64,000 bases of DNA from JAJAZB01 sp964244295 (GTDB lineage: Bacteria; Bacteroidota; Bacteroidia; Cytophagales; Spirosomataceae): NCBI GenBank assembly GCA_964244295.1, contig CAXTIG010000009.1, positions 62,001-126,000 of the forward strand, read 5' to 3'. Shown piece by piece: positions 34,726-44,851 of the stretch (position 1 is its first letter; each line of letters begins with the position of its first letter). Under the pieces are notes generated by a model. The model saw only the letters and a program-made list of their open reading frames with translations, was not told the origin of the DNA and searched no databases. Position numbers and translations under genes: made by a program.

Positions 34726-35523
34726 TCACCCCACTTCCACCCCCGCCTTCGCGTACGTCGCCAGTGCCTCGTCGGCGGGGTCGAGTTCGGTGATGAGCAG
34801 GTCGATGTCGCTCAGGGGGCAGAGTTTCATGCGGTAGGCGCTGCCGAGTTTTTCCGAAATCGTGAGCACGGCCACCCGGTCGGCGGCCCGCATCATGGCT
34901 TTTTTCACCTGCACCACCTCCCAGTCCGACTCGGTCAGGCCCGCCGCCGGGTCGATGCCGGTGGTGCCCATCAAACACAAATCCACCCGGATGTCGGCCA
35001 GGCGGTTGATCACCTCGCCGCCGGTGCTGATTTGGGTTTGCCGTGAAATCGGCCCGCCGAGCAGAATCACCTCGGCGGCGGGGTGTTCGATGAGTTCGAG
35101 GGCCACCTGAGGGCTGATGGTGAGGAAGGTCACGCGGAGGTCGTCGGGGATGAGTTTGGCCAGCGCCCGGACGGTGGTACCCCCGCCGGTGAGGACGTAC
35201 ATTCCTTCCTTCAGCAAACCCAGCGTTTTCCGGGCAATGGCCTCCTTCGCTTCGTAGGCGTACACCTCCTGCCGGGTGGCGGTATGGCTGTAGGACCGGG
35301 CCAACGCCCCGCCGTGAACTTTGGTCAGGTGGCCTTCTTCGGCCAGTTCGTTGAGGTCACGCCGGACGGTGTCTTCTGAGACGCCGAGTTGCTGGCTGAG
35401 ATCGGCGGAAAGCACCCGGTTGTGGAGATTGGCCCGGCGGAGGATGAACGCGTGTCGTTCTTTTTTCAGTAAACTGGCTGTTTTAGCCTGAAGCGAATCG
35501 AGTTCCGGAAGGAGCGGATTCAT
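34726..35523 (-). CDS. DeoR/GlpR-family transcriptional regulator
   Basis: The 265-residue regulator has an N-terminal helix-turn-helix (LSQQLGVSEDTVRRDLNELAEEGHLTKVHGGAL, about residues 42-74). It is followed by the sugar-phosphate isomerase-like DeoR sensor domain (LTGGGTTVRALAKLIP, VILLGGPISRQT, LCLMGTTGIDPAAGLTESD). Such proteins repress sugar-use genes and release DNA on binding a phosphorylated sugar. It is transcribed away from the SusC/SusD genes, so it may control them or itself through the 297-base gap at 35524-35819. Confidence 0.92.
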   Translation of the reverse strand: MNPLLPELDSLQAKTASLLKKERHAFILRRANLHNRVLSADLSQQLGVSEDTVRRDLNELAEEGHLTKVHGGALARSYSHTATRQEVYAYEAKEAIARKTLGLLKEGMYVLTGGGTTVRALAKLIPDDLRVTFLTISPQVALELIEHPAAEVILLGGPISRQTQISTGGEVINRLADIRVDLCLMGTTGIDPAAGLTESDWEVVQVKKAMMRAADRVAVLTISEKLGSAYRMKLCPLSDIDLLITELDPADEALATYAKAGVEVG

Positions 35524-35628
35524 GCGGATTTATGCGGGTTTTGGGGGTAAGAGGCGTTCGGGAATCGAAAAATAACCGGACTCGACGAAAAACAAGCTCA
35601 ATTTTTTGAAAGGTAGGCACTTTCCCAC

Positions 35629-35659
35629 TTTGATTGCAACGGACGATTGCTTAATTATG
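35629..35659 (+). promoter_or_regulatory. Candidate promoter of the SusC/SusD operon
   Basis: TTTG at 35629-35632 and TAATTATG at 35652-35659 are separated by 19 bases, matching the Bacteroidota -33/-7 layout with one mismatch in the -7 box. The site is 160 bases before the SusC start. The rest of 35524-35819 is AT-rich and holds no gene. Confidence 0.4.
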
Positions 35660-35819
35660 CAGAAATTTTTCCATCAAAGTTTCAATTCATTCCCGGCAGA
35701 GGGCAAGTTTCACGCAGGTTCGGGCAGGATTTTAATTGAAAACGGCACGAACCGGCAGAAATTCGGACTTCTTCTAATTCCATTCTTTCTCTTTTTTCAC
35801 CTTAGCTAACGTTTATCGT

Positions 35820-38800
35820 ATGAACCGAACACTACGGACTGCAATCTGGCTGCTTTTTCTGGGGCTGGTGCTGCTCCCGGCGCTGGCGTTTGCCCAGGAC
35901 CGGCAGATTAGCGGCAAGGTCTCCGACGCCGACGGCTCGCCCTTACCCGGCGCCGGCGTACTCGTGAAAGGCAGCACGCGCGGCACCACCACCAACGGCA
36001 ACGGCGAGTACCGCATTCCCGTCGCACAGGGGGCTACACTCATTTTCCGCATGATTGGCACGGAAACAAAGGAAGTGCCGGTGGGTGCCCAGAGCGTGAT
36101 CGACGTGACCCTGGCAAACTCCGCCTCCAACCTCAGCGAGGTGGTCGTGACCGCCCTCGGCATTACCCAGGAAAAACGCAGCCTGGGTTACTCGGTGGGC
36201 ACCGTGAAAGGCCGCGACCTGGCCGACGCCCAGCGCGACAACTTTCTGATCGGTCTTCAGGGTCGGGTGGCGGGGCTAAACATGGTCACCACGTCGGGCG
36301 TGCCCGGCGCTTCGGTGAGCGTGCAACTGCGCGGGGCTTCGTCCATCGGCGGCAGTAACCAGCCGCTGTTTGTGGTCGACGGCCTGCCCATCGACAACCG
36401 CACCTTCGGCCAAGGCGCGCTGGTAAGCGACCGCCCCAACCGCGACAACGACTTCCTCAACCGCGCCGCCGACATCAACCCCAACGACATCGAAAGCGTG
36501 ACGGTGCTCAAAGGCCCCGAAGCCGCCGCCCTCTACGGCATCGACGCCTCGGCGGGGGCCATCGTGATCACCACCAAAAAAGGCGGCAAGGGCGGAGCGC
36601 GGATCAGCTACGACAACCGCTTTCAGGTGACCAACGTGTACCGCTTTCCGGAAGTACAAACCACCTACGGACGGGGAACGCTGGGCTATGCCAACGCCAA
36701 CGCGACCACCTACTTCGGGCCGCGCCTCGCCGAAGGCACCCAACTCTACGACAACGTGGAGGCGTTTTTCCAGACCGGTTTCACCCAGGTACACAACCTG
36801 AGCGCCGAAGGCGGCACCGATGTGGCCACCTACCGTCTTTCGACCAGCTACACCGATCAGAAAGGCACCGTGCCCACGACGGGACTGAAAAAACTCTCGG
36901 CCCGCCTAACGGGTACCGTGAAGATCAGCCCCAAACTGGACGTGCAGACTTCGTTTACCTACGTGAACACCCAGGTATCCAAAGCCCTGCGGAGTGGCAA
37001 CGGCTTCCTGATCGGCCTGCTGGGCTGGCCCCGCTACGACGATGCCACCAACTACCTCAACCCCATCGGTACCCGGCGCATCCTGCTCGGGGCCATCAAC
37101 CAGGGGGAAGTGGACAACCCGTTTTTTACGGTCAACAAAAACAAGAGTTCGGATTTGACCAACCGGGTGATCAGCAACATCCAGTTGAACTTCAACCCCA
37201 CGCCCTGGCTCAACGTCGTAGGGCGTTTCGGGGCGGATATCTACGCCACGCAGAGTAACCTCTTCCTGCACCCCGAATCGTGGCAGGGTGGTACCGGCGG
37301 GGGCTTTCAGACCAGAGGCTCGGTGGAAAACGCCAACGAAAACAGCCAGTTGCTCAATGGCAACCTGCTCGCGACGCTGAAGAAGGATTTTGGTAAACTC
37401 CGCACTTCGCTGCTGCTGGGCACGACCGTGGACGACCGCAATTACAAGGTGCTCACCGGCTACGGCGAAAACCTGTACCTGCCCGACTACAACTCGCTCA
37501 ACAACACCCTCATCACCACCCAGCGCACCAAATACACCCAGCGCCAGCAGCGGTTGGTGAGTGTGTTGGGCAACCTGGTGCTCAACTACAACGACCTGCT
37601 CGTGCTGACCCTGACGGGCCGCAACGACTGGTCGAGCACGCTGCCCATCGCCAGCCGCAGCTTTTTCTACCCGGCGGCTTCGCTGGCCTTCAACGTCAGC
37701 GACCTGCCCGGTTTGCAGGGCAACACGGGCGTGCTCGAGTACGCCAAACTGCGGTTGAGCTACGGCCAGACTGGGAAAGACGCCCCGCCGTACAACGTGC
37801 AGTCGAGTCTGGTTCCCCAACTCACCACGGGCGGAGGCTACCTCTACGGCTTTTACGGCGGCAACCCCGACCTGAAACCCGAACGCGGGCGCAGCTACGA
37901 ACTCGGGGGAGAAGTGCAGTTTTTCAAAGGACGCCTCGGGCTGGATTTTGCTTACTACGACAAGGAACTCTCGCGGCAGATTGTCAACCAGCGCCTGAGC
38001 TACGCCACGGGTTTTATTTTCGGACTGGTCAACGGAGGGACGTTCTCTAACCGGGGCGTGGAAATTCAGTTGACGGGCAAACCCCTGAAAACCGCCGACT
38101 TCGGCTGGGACGTGACGCTCAATTTTACCACGCTGAAAACGAGCGTGAAAAACCTGCCCGCCGATCAGCCAGAGTATTACAACTCGGATACCTGGCTCTA
38201 CAACAATGCCCGCGCCAGCGCCTTCGTGCCCAACCTGCCTGCGTATTATCCCAAAGACAACACGGGTGAAACAGGGGGCAACGCCGCCTACCGGGGCATC
38301 AACTGGGATTATTACCAACGCGGCATGGGCACGGCCACGGCCATCGGCGGGTACGGTTACCAACGTAACAAAAACGGGGACGTGCTGATCAATCCCCTGA
38401 CCGGCCTGCCCCTGACCAACAACCTGTTCCTGCCCATCGGCGACCGCAACCCCGATTTTACGATTGGGTTGCAGAATAGTTTCCGGTTCAAAAATGTCCA
38501 GTTTTCCTTCCTCCTCGACATCCGCAAGGGCGGCGACGTGTTCAACGGCACGGCTCAGTACCTCTGGCGCAATGGGTTGAGTACCCGCTCGCTCGACCGC
38601 GAAACGCCCGTGATCTTCAAGGGCGTGCTGCGCGACGGCAAGGAAGACACCGGCAACCCAACCCCAAACACGATTCAGGTAAACCCCACGCTCCGTTCGA
38701 CCGATTACTTCGCGGCCCTGCCCGAAAGCGAATTTGTCGAAAAAGACATCAACTGGCTGCGCCTGCGCGACGTGAGCCTGAGCTACCAACTACCCGATGC

Positions 38801-39005
38801 CTGGCTGGCCCGCACGAAAGTGATCAAAACCGTGGGCGTGTACGTCAACGGCACCGACCTCTTCCTGCTCACCAACTACACCGGGGCCGACCCCAACGTG
38901 AATGGCACCACCGCCACCTCGGGCGGCGTGGGCGCGGGGGGCTTCGACTACGGGACGCTCTCGCTGCCGCGCGGGTTCTCGTTTGGCGTTCGGGTCGGGT
39001 TTTAA
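35820..39005 (+). CDS. SusC/RagA-family TonB-dependent outer membrane transporter
   Basis: The 1061-residue protein has a signal peptide (WLLFLGLVLLPALAFAQ), then a carboxypeptidase-like domain (ISGKVSDADGSPLPGAGVLVKGSTRGTTT, about 30-105). The TonB plug follows (VVVTALGITQEKRSLGYSV, AALYGIDASAGAIVITTKKG), and finally a long barrel ending FSFGVRVGF. SusC proteins import oligosaccharides or peptides with a SusD lid, powered by TonB. The SusD partner is the next gene. No glycoside hydrolase is in the window, so the substrate is unknown. Confidence 0.95.
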   Translation: MNRTLRTAIWLLFLGLVLLPALAFAQDRQISGKVSDADGSPLPGAGVLVKGSTRGTTTNGNGEYRIPVAQGATLIFRMIGTETKEVPVGAQSVIDVTLANSASNLSEVVVTALGITQEKRSLGYSVGTVKGRDLADAQRDNFLIGLQGRVAGLNMVTTSGVPGASVSVQLRGASSIGGSNQPLFVVDGLPIDNRTFGQGALVSDRPNRDNDFLNRAADINPNDIESVTVLKGPEAAALYGIDASAGAIVITTKKGGKGGARISYDNRFQVTNVYRFPEVQTTYGRGTLGYANANATTYFGPRLAEGTQLYDNVEAFFQTGFTQVHNLSAEGGTDVATYRLSTSYTDQKGTVPTTGLKKLSARLTGTVKISPKLDVQTSFTYVNTQVSKALRSGNGFLIGLLGWPRYDDATNYLNPIGTRRILLGAINQGEVDNPFFTVNKNKSSDLTNRVISNIQLNFNPTPWLNVVGRFGADIYATQSNLFLHPESWQGGTGGGFQTRGSVENANENSQLLNGNLLATLKKDFGKLRTSLLLGTTVDDRNYKVLTGYGENLYLPDYNSLNNTLITTQRTKYTQRQQRLVSVLGNLVLNYNDLLVLTLTGRNDWSSTLPIASRSFFYPAASLAFNVSDLPGLQGNTGVLEYAKLRLSYGQTGKDAPPYNVQSSLVPQLTTGGGYLYGFYGGNPDLKPERGRSYELGGEVQFFKGRLGLDFAYYDKELSRQIVNQRLSYATGFIFGLVNGGTFSNRGVEIQLTGKPLKTADFGWDVTLNFTTLKTSVKNLPADQPEYYNSDTWLYNNARASAFVPNLPAYYPKDNTGETGGNAAYRGINWDYYQRGMGTATAIGGYGYQRNKNGDVLINPLTGLPLTNNLFLPIGDRNPDFTIGLQNSFRFKNVQFSFLLDIRKGGDVFNGTAQYLWRNGLSTRSLDRETPVIFKGVLRDGKEDTGNPTPNTIQVNPTLRSTDYFAALPESEFVEKDINWLRLRDVSLSYQLPDAWLARTKVIKTVGVYVNGTDLFLLTNYTGADPNVNGTTATSGGVGAGGFDYGTLSLPRGFSFGVRVGF

Positions 39006-39008
39006 ATT

Positions 39009-39123
39009 GGTTTGAGGGTTTGAAAGTTTGAGGATTTGAAGGTTTGACCGGTTGATTTCAACACAACGCTCAAACTTTCAAACGCTCAAACCTTCAAACC
39101 CTCAAACCCTCAAACTTTCAAAC
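39009..39123. repeat. Imperfect palindrome of GGTTTGA units between SusC and SusD genes
   Basis: The left side repeats GGTTTGA-like heptamers, the right side the complementary TCAAACC-like units, around a short centre. It fills the gap between the SusC stop and the SusD start and could give differential expression of the two genes. Confidence 0.75.
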
Positions 39124-39129
39124 CAGAAA

Positions 39130-40650
39130 ATGAAAAAATGTTCTTTCCTCGCCCTGGTCGGCCTCCTGGCCCTGAGCAGTTGCGACAAGTACCTCGACAT
39201 CAACCGCGATCCGGCTTTTCCGCAGGTGAGCGAAGGCTTCGCCCTGCTGCCACCCATGCAACAGCAAATGGCCCTGGGCGAGCTATTCGACGGCCGCTAC
39301 ATCGGCAAGTACATCCAGAACTGGGGCGAAGCCACGGCCGGTGATACCTGGGACCGCCACGGCTACCAGACGGGTTCCGACAATTCCGGGCTGATCTGGC
39401 GGGTGCATTACTGGAACCTGGGCCAGAACGTGCAACTCGTTATCGACGACGCCAAAGCCAAAAACAAACCGGAGTACAGCGGCGCAGCGAAAGCTATGTT
39501 TGCCTGGAGCTGGCAAACCACCACCGACTACCACGGGGAAATTATCCTGAAACAGGCGTTTGAAGTAGGGCGTTATGTATTCGAATACGACACCCAGGAA
39601 GAGGTGTATGCCTACGTACCTACGCTCGCCAACGAGGCCCTGGCCGAGTTACAGCAGGCCGATCCCGCCACTGCCACGGCTTCGCTGGCGCGGGGCGATT
39701 TGGTGTACAAAGGCGATGTTAGCAAGTGGATCAAATTTACTTACGGCGTGCTGGCCCGCAATGCCAATCACCTCAGCAACAAGACCAGCTACAACCCCGA
39801 CAAGGTGATCGAATACTGTGACAAGTCGCTGGCTTCCAATGCCGACAACTTCAGCGTACCCAGCACGGCTACGGGCAACAACGATTTGCTCAACTTCCTT
39901 GGCCCCACGCGTAGCAACGTCGGCACGTTCCGGCAAACCGATTTCCTGCTCAGTTTGCTCGATGGCCGGGCGTTCAATGGCGTGGCCGATCCGCGCCTAT
40001 CCATCATCGGCACGGCCTCGCCCGATGGCATTTACCGGGGTGTGACCCCCTCGCTAGGCGACCCCAATAACCTGAACGACAACGTCAGACGCATCCCGAC
40101 GTTCTGGGGAGAGGTGCCCAACAAAGTGGTGGCAGGAACGACGCCCGGCAAGTATATTTTCCGCGAAGGAGCCGAGTTTCCGATCCTGAGCTACGCCGAG
40201 ATTCAATTCATCAAAGCCGAAGCGGCCTTCAAAAAAGGCAACAAGGCCCTGGCCCTCGAAGCCTACGTGAAAGGCACCGCCGCCGCCCTCGACTACGCGG
40301 GCGTGTCGGCGGCCAACAAGGCTACCTTCCTGAGCAGCAAAGCCATCGCCCAAAACGCCGCCGACCTCAAACTGAGCGACATCATGCTCCAAAAATACCT
40401 CGCGCTCTTCGGCCACGGCATCATCGAAACCTGGGTGGATATGCGCCGCTACAAGTACGACCCGGCGGTGTACACGGGCTTTGTATTGCCCACGGCCATC
40501 CAGTTTTTCCCCGACAACAACGGCAAACCCGCCTACCGGGTGCGGCCCCGCTTCAACTCGGAGTACGTCTGGAACCGCGCCTCGCTCGATCTGTACGGCG
40601 GCAACAACCTCGATTACCACACCTACGAACCGTGGTTTGTGAAACCTTGA
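39130..40650 (+). CDS. SusD/RagB-family outer membrane lipoprotein
   Basis: ATG 39130 gives a lipoprotein signal, MKKCSFLALVGLLALSSC, with the lipobox Cys followed by DKYLDIN, the typical SusD start. The in-frame upstream ATG at 39052 lies in repeat sequence. The 506-residue protein matches the SusD-like type with TPR helices (GEATAGDTWDRHGYQ, MFAWSWQTTTDYHGEIILKQAF) and the late ILSYAEIQFIKAEAAFKKGNK. It sits on the SusC barrel as a substrate-binding lid. It is preceded by susC-type and followed by a DUF4397 lipoprotein gene. Confidence 0.92.
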   Translation: MKKCSFLALVGLLALSSCDKYLDINRDPAFPQVSEGFALLPPMQQQMALGELFDGRYIGKYIQNWGEATAGDTWDRHGYQTGSDNSGLIWRVHYWNLGQNVQLVIDDAKAKNKPEYSGAAKAMFAWSWQTTTDYHGEIILKQAFEVGRYVFEYDTQEEVYAYVPTLANEALAELQQADPATATASLARGDLVYKGDVSKWIKFTYGVLARNANHLSNKTSYNPDKVIEYCDKSLASNADNFSVPSTATGNNDLLNFLGPTRSNVGTFRQTDFLLSLLDGRAFNGVADPRLSIIGTASPDGIYRGVTPSLGDPNNLNDNVRRIPTFWGEVPNKVVAGTTPGKYIFREGAEFPILSYAEIQFIKAEAAFKKGNKALALEAYVKGTAAALDYAGVSAANKATFLSSKAIAQNAADLKLSDIMLQKYLALFGHGIIETWVDMRRYKYDPAVYTGFVLPTAIQFFPDNNGKPAYRVRPRFNSEYVWNRASLDLYGGNNLDYHTYEPWFVKP

Positions 40651-40667
40651 CCGGGAAACCAACACCC

Positions 40668-40727
40668 CGGTCTGTGGCACACGGACCGGAACGGCAGGCA
40701 AACCCCTGGTCTGTGTGCCACAGACTA
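40668..40727. repeat. 20-bp imperfect palindrome (GTCTGTGGCACAC)
   Basis: Arms 40668-40687 and 40708-40727 pair at 17 of 20 positions. It lies between the SusD and DUF4397 genes. Confidence 0.75.
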
Positions 40728-40760
40728 GGGAAGCCAGCCTTTAACCCAACATTTTTGACC

Positions 40761-41507
40761 ATGAAATTGAACCTAACACCCCTGCTGCTCGGTACCCTGG
40801 CGCTGGTGGCCTCGGCTTGCGGCGACAAAGCCGATTTTCTGCAAAGCGTCGCGCCCGCCACGGGTGCCCGCGTGAAGTTTTTCCACCTCGCCCCCGACGC
40901 GCCCAACGTGGCGATTTACCTCAACGACAAAGCCTTTTCGGGCGTCAACACCGTGCCGCCCGCCTTCCCGGCTTCGGTGGCCTACGGGGCGGCGTTTCCC
41001 GTTCAGGATTACGGCCTCGTCGCCCCTGGTACGGCTAAGGTGAAAGTCAACCTGGCGGCCACCGCCACCACGCCCGAAGTCCCCGGTTTCGGCGGCGACC
41101 TGACCGTGGAAGATGGCAAGTACTATTCCGTTTTCGCCACCGGCGTAGCCCCAACCTACGAAGTGCTGGTCGTGAACGATAAACTCGAAGCCGCCGACCG
41201 CACCAAAGCCTACGTCCGGATCATCAACCTGGTGACCAACAGCCCGGTGGGTGGTTACGAACTGACCGTTAACGGCAAAAGCGTGACGACCGCCGCCGCC
41301 TACAAAACCGTAACGGAGTTTCAGCCCATCGATGCCATCGCATACGCCTCAACGGCCGTGCCGGTCGTGGTGAAGGCGGGTACGACAACGCTCACTTTCA
41401 CGGGTGGTGTGCAACCGTACGCCAACCGCTACTACACGGTAGTGGTGCGGGGCGTAGTGGGCAACGCCAAAACGCCGCTGACCGCGACGCTGTTTACGAA
41501 TCGCTGA
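40761..41507 (+). CDS. DUF4397 domain lipoprotein
   Basis: ATG 40761 gives the lipoprotein signal MKLNLTPLLLGTLALVASAC followed by GDKADF. The 248-residue protein has the DUF4397 pattern ARVKFFHLAPDAPNVAIYLNDKAF and a second related beta unit (AYVRIINLVTNSPVGGYELTVNG). DUF4397 proteins are secreted beta-sandwich proteins, often in SusC/SusD loci, of unknown function. It is the third gene of this probable operon and may help bind the substrate at the surface. Confidence 0.87.
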   Translation: MKLNLTPLLLGTLALVASACGDKADFLQSVAPATGARVKFFHLAPDAPNVAIYLNDKAFSGVNTVPPAFPASVAYGAAFPVQDYGLVAPGTAKVKVNLAATATTPEVPGFGGDLTVEDGKYYSVFATGVAPTYEVLVVNDKLEAADRTKAYVRIINLVTNSPVGGYELTVNGKSVTTAAAYKTVTEFQPIDAIAYASTAVPVVVKAGTTTLTFTGGVQPYANRYYTVVVRGVVGNAKTPLTATLFTNR

Positions 41508-41512
41508 AAAGT

Positions 41513-41587
41513 AGGTTTGTCATGGCTCCGCCCGCCCGGATCCCTCCTTCGTCGGTCGGGCCGGGCGGGCGGAGCCATGACAAACCT
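41513..41587. repeat. Perfect 27-bp palindrome (TTTGTCATGGCTCCG)
   Basis: Arms 41513-41539 and 41561-41587 are exact complements. The central CATGGCTCCG/CGGAGCCATG resembles the centre of the palindrome at 47579-47644. Confidence 0.9.
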
Positions 41588-41621
41588 GCGTTAGGATCAC
41601 CAAACGTTCCTGATTTTTACG

Positions 41622-41658
41622 AAAAAGCCGCCCCAGGTCATCCGGGGCGGCTTTTTTT
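41622..41658. terminator. Bidirectional intrinsic terminator
   Basis: AAAAAGCCGCCCC (41622-41634) and GGGGCGGCTTTTTTT (41644-41658) form a GC-rich stem with T-runs on both strands, between the convergent DUF4397 and kinase genes. Confidence 0.85.
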
Positions 41659-41698
41659 ATGGCTCAGGGAAACTGCTGACTGAAATCGGGCCGGTGAG

Positions 41699-44600
41699 TT
41701 ACGTTTCGACCAGCGGCAACTCGATCACCACCCGCGTGCCCGTTGCCTGGCCCTGTTCGTCGGTTTTGTCGATCACCGCCACGCGGGCCACTTTTCCGCT
41801 GCGTTGACTGATGAGCTGGAGGCGGTCTTCGGTCACGCGCAGGCCCACGCTTTGGTACGAGCGTACCGTTTTGCTCTTCAATTCCCGCGCCCGCTGCCGT
41901 CCCACGCCGTCGTCGTCCACGCGGCATTCGAGGTGCCCGTTCAGAGGCCGGATGCTCACGGCAATGTGGCCCTTCGCTTTTTTGTGGGCAATGCCGTGGA
42001 GAATGGCGTTTTCGATGAAAGGCTGAATAATCATCGGCGGCACCAGCGTCGCCTCCCGCGAAAGTGCCGGGTCGGTGTGAATGGCAAAATCGAAAGTGTG
42101 ATCGAAACGCAGTTGTTCCAATTCAAGGTACAAGTGAAGTTGGTCTAACTCGCTGCCTAAGGCAACGGCCTCCTGGCGGGAGTTGTCGAGGATCAGCCGC
42201 ATCAACCGGGCGAATTTGACGAGGTACATCTCAGCGTTGTCACTGTCGTTTTGCAAAACAAACAACCGAATGGCGTTGAGCGAATTGTAAATAAAATGGG
42301 GATTCATCTGCGCCCGCAACGCCCGCATTTCGGTGGTGGCGATGCGCTCACGCAGCTCACTTTTTTCCCGTTGCTCGCGCAGTAGGCGGCGTTCGCGCTG
42401 CCTGGCCAGCGCCCAAAAGGCTCCCGCCACGCCCAGCACGGCCAGCGTGCGCAACCACCAGGTGGCCCAAAACGGGGGTTGGACGACAAGGGGCAGACGA
42501 ACGCCCTGGCGATTCCAGACCCCATCGTTGTTGGCCGCGATCACGTGCAGGGTGTAGGTGCCGGGCGGGACGTTGGTGTAGCTGGCCGAAGCCTGGGTGC
42601 CCGTCTGATGCCAGTTTTCTTCAAATCCTTCAAGGCGGTAGGCGTAGTGGTTGTTTTCGGGGTGGTCGTAGCTGAGAGCGGCCGTCTCGAAGGTAAAGCT
42701 GTTCTGGGTATGGTTGAGTACGACCGGGGGCGGGTCGGCGCTTGTGGCGGGCGAGAAGTCACGGGTTCCCACCCGAAACGAAGTCAGGTACACCGGAGGC
42801 ACGAAGCGGTTGAGCCGAACCTGGTTGGGTTGCACGTACACCAGGCCCCGCCCGGCTCCGAAGTAAATCCGCCCGGTGGAGTCGCGCAGCACCGAACCGG
42901 ACTCGAACTCCGTGGCCGGAAGTCCATCGGCTTCGTCGAACACCGTCAGGCGCATCCGCCGGGTATCGAGGCAGGCCAGGCCCTTGTTGGTGCTGATCCA
43001 GAGGTGCTTATCGGTGTGGAGTAGTCCCGCTAAGTCGCCGCTGGGCAAGCCGTGCTGGGTGGTGTAGGTGGTGAAAAGGCCGCTACGCTCGTCGAGGCGG
43101 GCCAGGCCGTTGTCGGTGCCCATCCAGAATCGCCCGGTGGTGTCTTCGGCAAAACCCGTCACCCCGTCGCTGGGCAGACGGCGCGGATCGTCGATCTGCG
43201 AGACGTATTTCGCCGAAAGCCGCCAGGCCGAATCGATTTTGTAAACCGGCCCCAAGCCACCCACCCAGAGGTTTTGCCGCCGGTCGAGGTACAGCGTGTT
43301 GTAGCTTTTGCCGGGGAGTTTCCGGATCCGTTCGTCGTTGAATTGCTGCGCGAAGGTGTCGGTTCGGGGGTCGTACACGGTTAGTTTTTCGTCCGTTCCG
43401 ATAAAAATCCGCCCGTCGGTGGCTTCGGTCAGGTCGTTGACCCGGCTGCCCGCCACGAAATCCCGACGGGACGGGTTGAACGTTGGCAGGTTGGGATTTT
43501 GGGCCGAAGGCAAACAAAGCAAGTGTTCGAAGTGCCCGGTGGCGGGGTCGAAGCGATCGAGGCCGGTGGTGCTGCCCACCCACACCCGCCCGCGCCGGTC
43601 GGCCAGTACGCAATACATAAAATTGTTGGCCAGGCTATGCGGATCGAGCGGGTCGTGGCGGTAGAGGCGGTAGGTATGCGCCCGTAGGTTGATGGCTACC
43701 AAGCCGTCGCGGGTGGCGGCCCAGAGATGCTGCTGGCGGTCGAGCGCGAGCCGGGCCACGTCGAGGCCGAGGGTGGAGGCCGGGCGGTAGCCCACGTCGT
43801 CGAAGAGGGAGTGGAATTTTTCGACCCTGGGGTTAAACCAACTCAGTCCGGCGTCGTCGGTGCTTACCCACACCACGCCGCTGCGGTCTTCAAACAAGGC
43901 TTTCACCGAATTGGAAACCAGGCTGCGGAGGTTGTTTTCGTCGTTAAAATACCCCGTGAAGCGGTTGGCCGTCGGCTCGTAGCGGTGCAAGCCGTCGCCC
44001 GCCACGCCCACCCAGAGGGTTCCATTTTTCGTAAAAAGCAAGGTCGAAACGGCCAAGCCCTTCGCCCGGAGGGGCAAGGGCCGGAACGTCCCCGTCGTCG
44101 GATTGAGCACCACCAGGTGCCCCGCTCGGGTGCCCACCAGCAGTTCGCCCGTGCGGGGTTGCCGGGCCAGGGCGGTCACGTAGTCTTCGGGTAGGGAGGC
44201 GGGTCGGGTAGCGTCGTGCCGAAACCGGCGAAGGCGCCGGGTGCGCGGTTCGTAGTGGAAAAGGCCCCCCTCGGTGCCGATCCAAATCCGGGGGCCGTCG
44301 GCCAGCAAGCAACGGATGGCGTTGACCGGCCCCCCCGCCGAATCGACCGGCATGGGTAGCCGCCGGCCCCGGCCGCTACCCGGATCGAAGGCCAGCAGTC
44401 CCCCTTTCGTGGCCAGCCAAAGGGTACCATCGGGCGTTTCGGTGGCATTGCGGACGAGGCCGCAGTCTGGCCCCAAATGGGCCAACGCGTAGCGCCGGAA
44501 GGAGTTGGTGGCGGGGTCGAAACGGTTGAGACCCTCCTGGGTACCCACCCAAAGCACGCCGTTGCTGGCCCGGAACACGCAGCGCACGATTCGGTGCGAG

Positions 44601-44851
44601 AGCGAGTGCGAATTCCTGGCCTGGCGGGTGTAGGTGAGGCAACGCAGGCCGTCGAAGCGCGTCAGGCCGTTGGCCGTACCGATCCAGATGAAACCGGCGC
44701 TATCCTGGGTGAGGGCCATCGCGTAGTTGGAGGCCATGCCCTGGCGCAGGGTAAGGTGTTGGAATGAAATCGTGGGCGATTGAGCCAGTAGTCCGGCGGG
44801 CCACAGGCACAACCCCAGTAGAAAAAGAAGACGAAACGGGGGGGTGGGCAT
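41699..44851 (-). CDS. Two-component sensor: beta-propeller (Reg_prop) + Y_Y_Y + LytS-type histidine kinase
   Basis: ATG 44851 (MPTPPFRLLFLLGLCLWPAGLLAQ) gives a clean signal peptide. The 1050-residue protein has about twelve Reg_prop blades (such as DSAGFIWIGTANGLTRFD), then a Y_Y_Y domain (LSYDHPENNHYAYRLEGFEENW), one membrane helix, and the His kinase core (RAQMNPHFIYNSLNAIRLF with the phospho-His) and ATPase (VDDDGVGRQRA). The periplasmic propeller senses a ligand. Unlike SusR-type hybrids it has no receiver or AraC domain, so it needs a LytTR partner such as the regulator at 47688. Its position next to SusC/SusD suggests a link, unproven. Confidence 0.92.
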   Translation of the reverse strand: MPTPPFRLLFLLGLCLWPAGLLAQSPTISFQHLTLRQGMASNYAMALTQDSAGFIWIGTANGLTRFDGLRCLTYTRQARNSHSLSHRIVRCVFRASNGVLWVGTQEGLNRFDPATNSFRRYALAHLGPDCGLVRNATETPDGTLWLATKGGLLAFDPGSGRGRRLPMPVDSAGGPVNAIRCLLADGPRIWIGTEGGLFHYEPRTRRLRRFRHDATRPASLPEDYVTALARQPRTGELLVGTRAGHLVVLNPTTGTFRPLPLRAKGLAVSTLLFTKNGTLWVGVAGDGLHRYEPTANRFTGYFNDENNLRSLVSNSVKALFEDRSGVVWVSTDDAGLSWFNPRVEKFHSLFDDVGYRPASTLGLDVARLALDRQQHLWAATRDGLVAINLRAHTYRLYRHDPLDPHSLANNFMYCVLADRRGRVWVGSTTGLDRFDPATGHFEHLLCLPSAQNPNLPTFNPSRRDFVAGSRVNDLTEATDGRIFIGTDEKLTVYDPRTDTFAQQFNDERIRKLPGKSYNTLYLDRRQNLWVGGLGPVYKIDSAWRLSAKYVSQIDDPRRLPSDGVTGFAEDTTGRFWMGTDNGLARLDERSGLFTTYTTQHGLPSGDLAGLLHTDKHLWISTNKGLACLDTRRMRLTVFDEADGLPATEFESGSVLRDSTGRIYFGAGRGLVYVQPNQVRLNRFVPPVYLTSFRVGTRDFSPATSADPPPVVLNHTQNSFTFETAALSYDHPENNHYAYRLEGFEENWHQTGTQASASYTNVPPGTYTLHVIAANNDGVWNRQGVRLPLVVQPPFWATWWLRTLAVLGVAGAFWALARQRERRLLREQREKSELRERIATTEMRALRAQMNPHFIYNSLNAIRLFVLQNDSDNAEMYLVKFARLMRLILDNSRQEAVALGSELDQLHLYLELEQLRFDHTFDFAIHTDPALSREATLVPPMIIQPFIENAILHGIAHKKAKGHIAVSIRPLNGHLECRVDDDGVGRQRARELKSKTVRSYQSVGLRVTEDRLQLISQRSGKVARVAVIDKTDEQGQATGTRVVIELPLVET

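Noticed and set aside
36906..38789. Open frame of 627 codons antisense to the SusC gene
   Set aside because: Same reason: a shadow of a strongly supported SusC coding region, with no domain or start signals.
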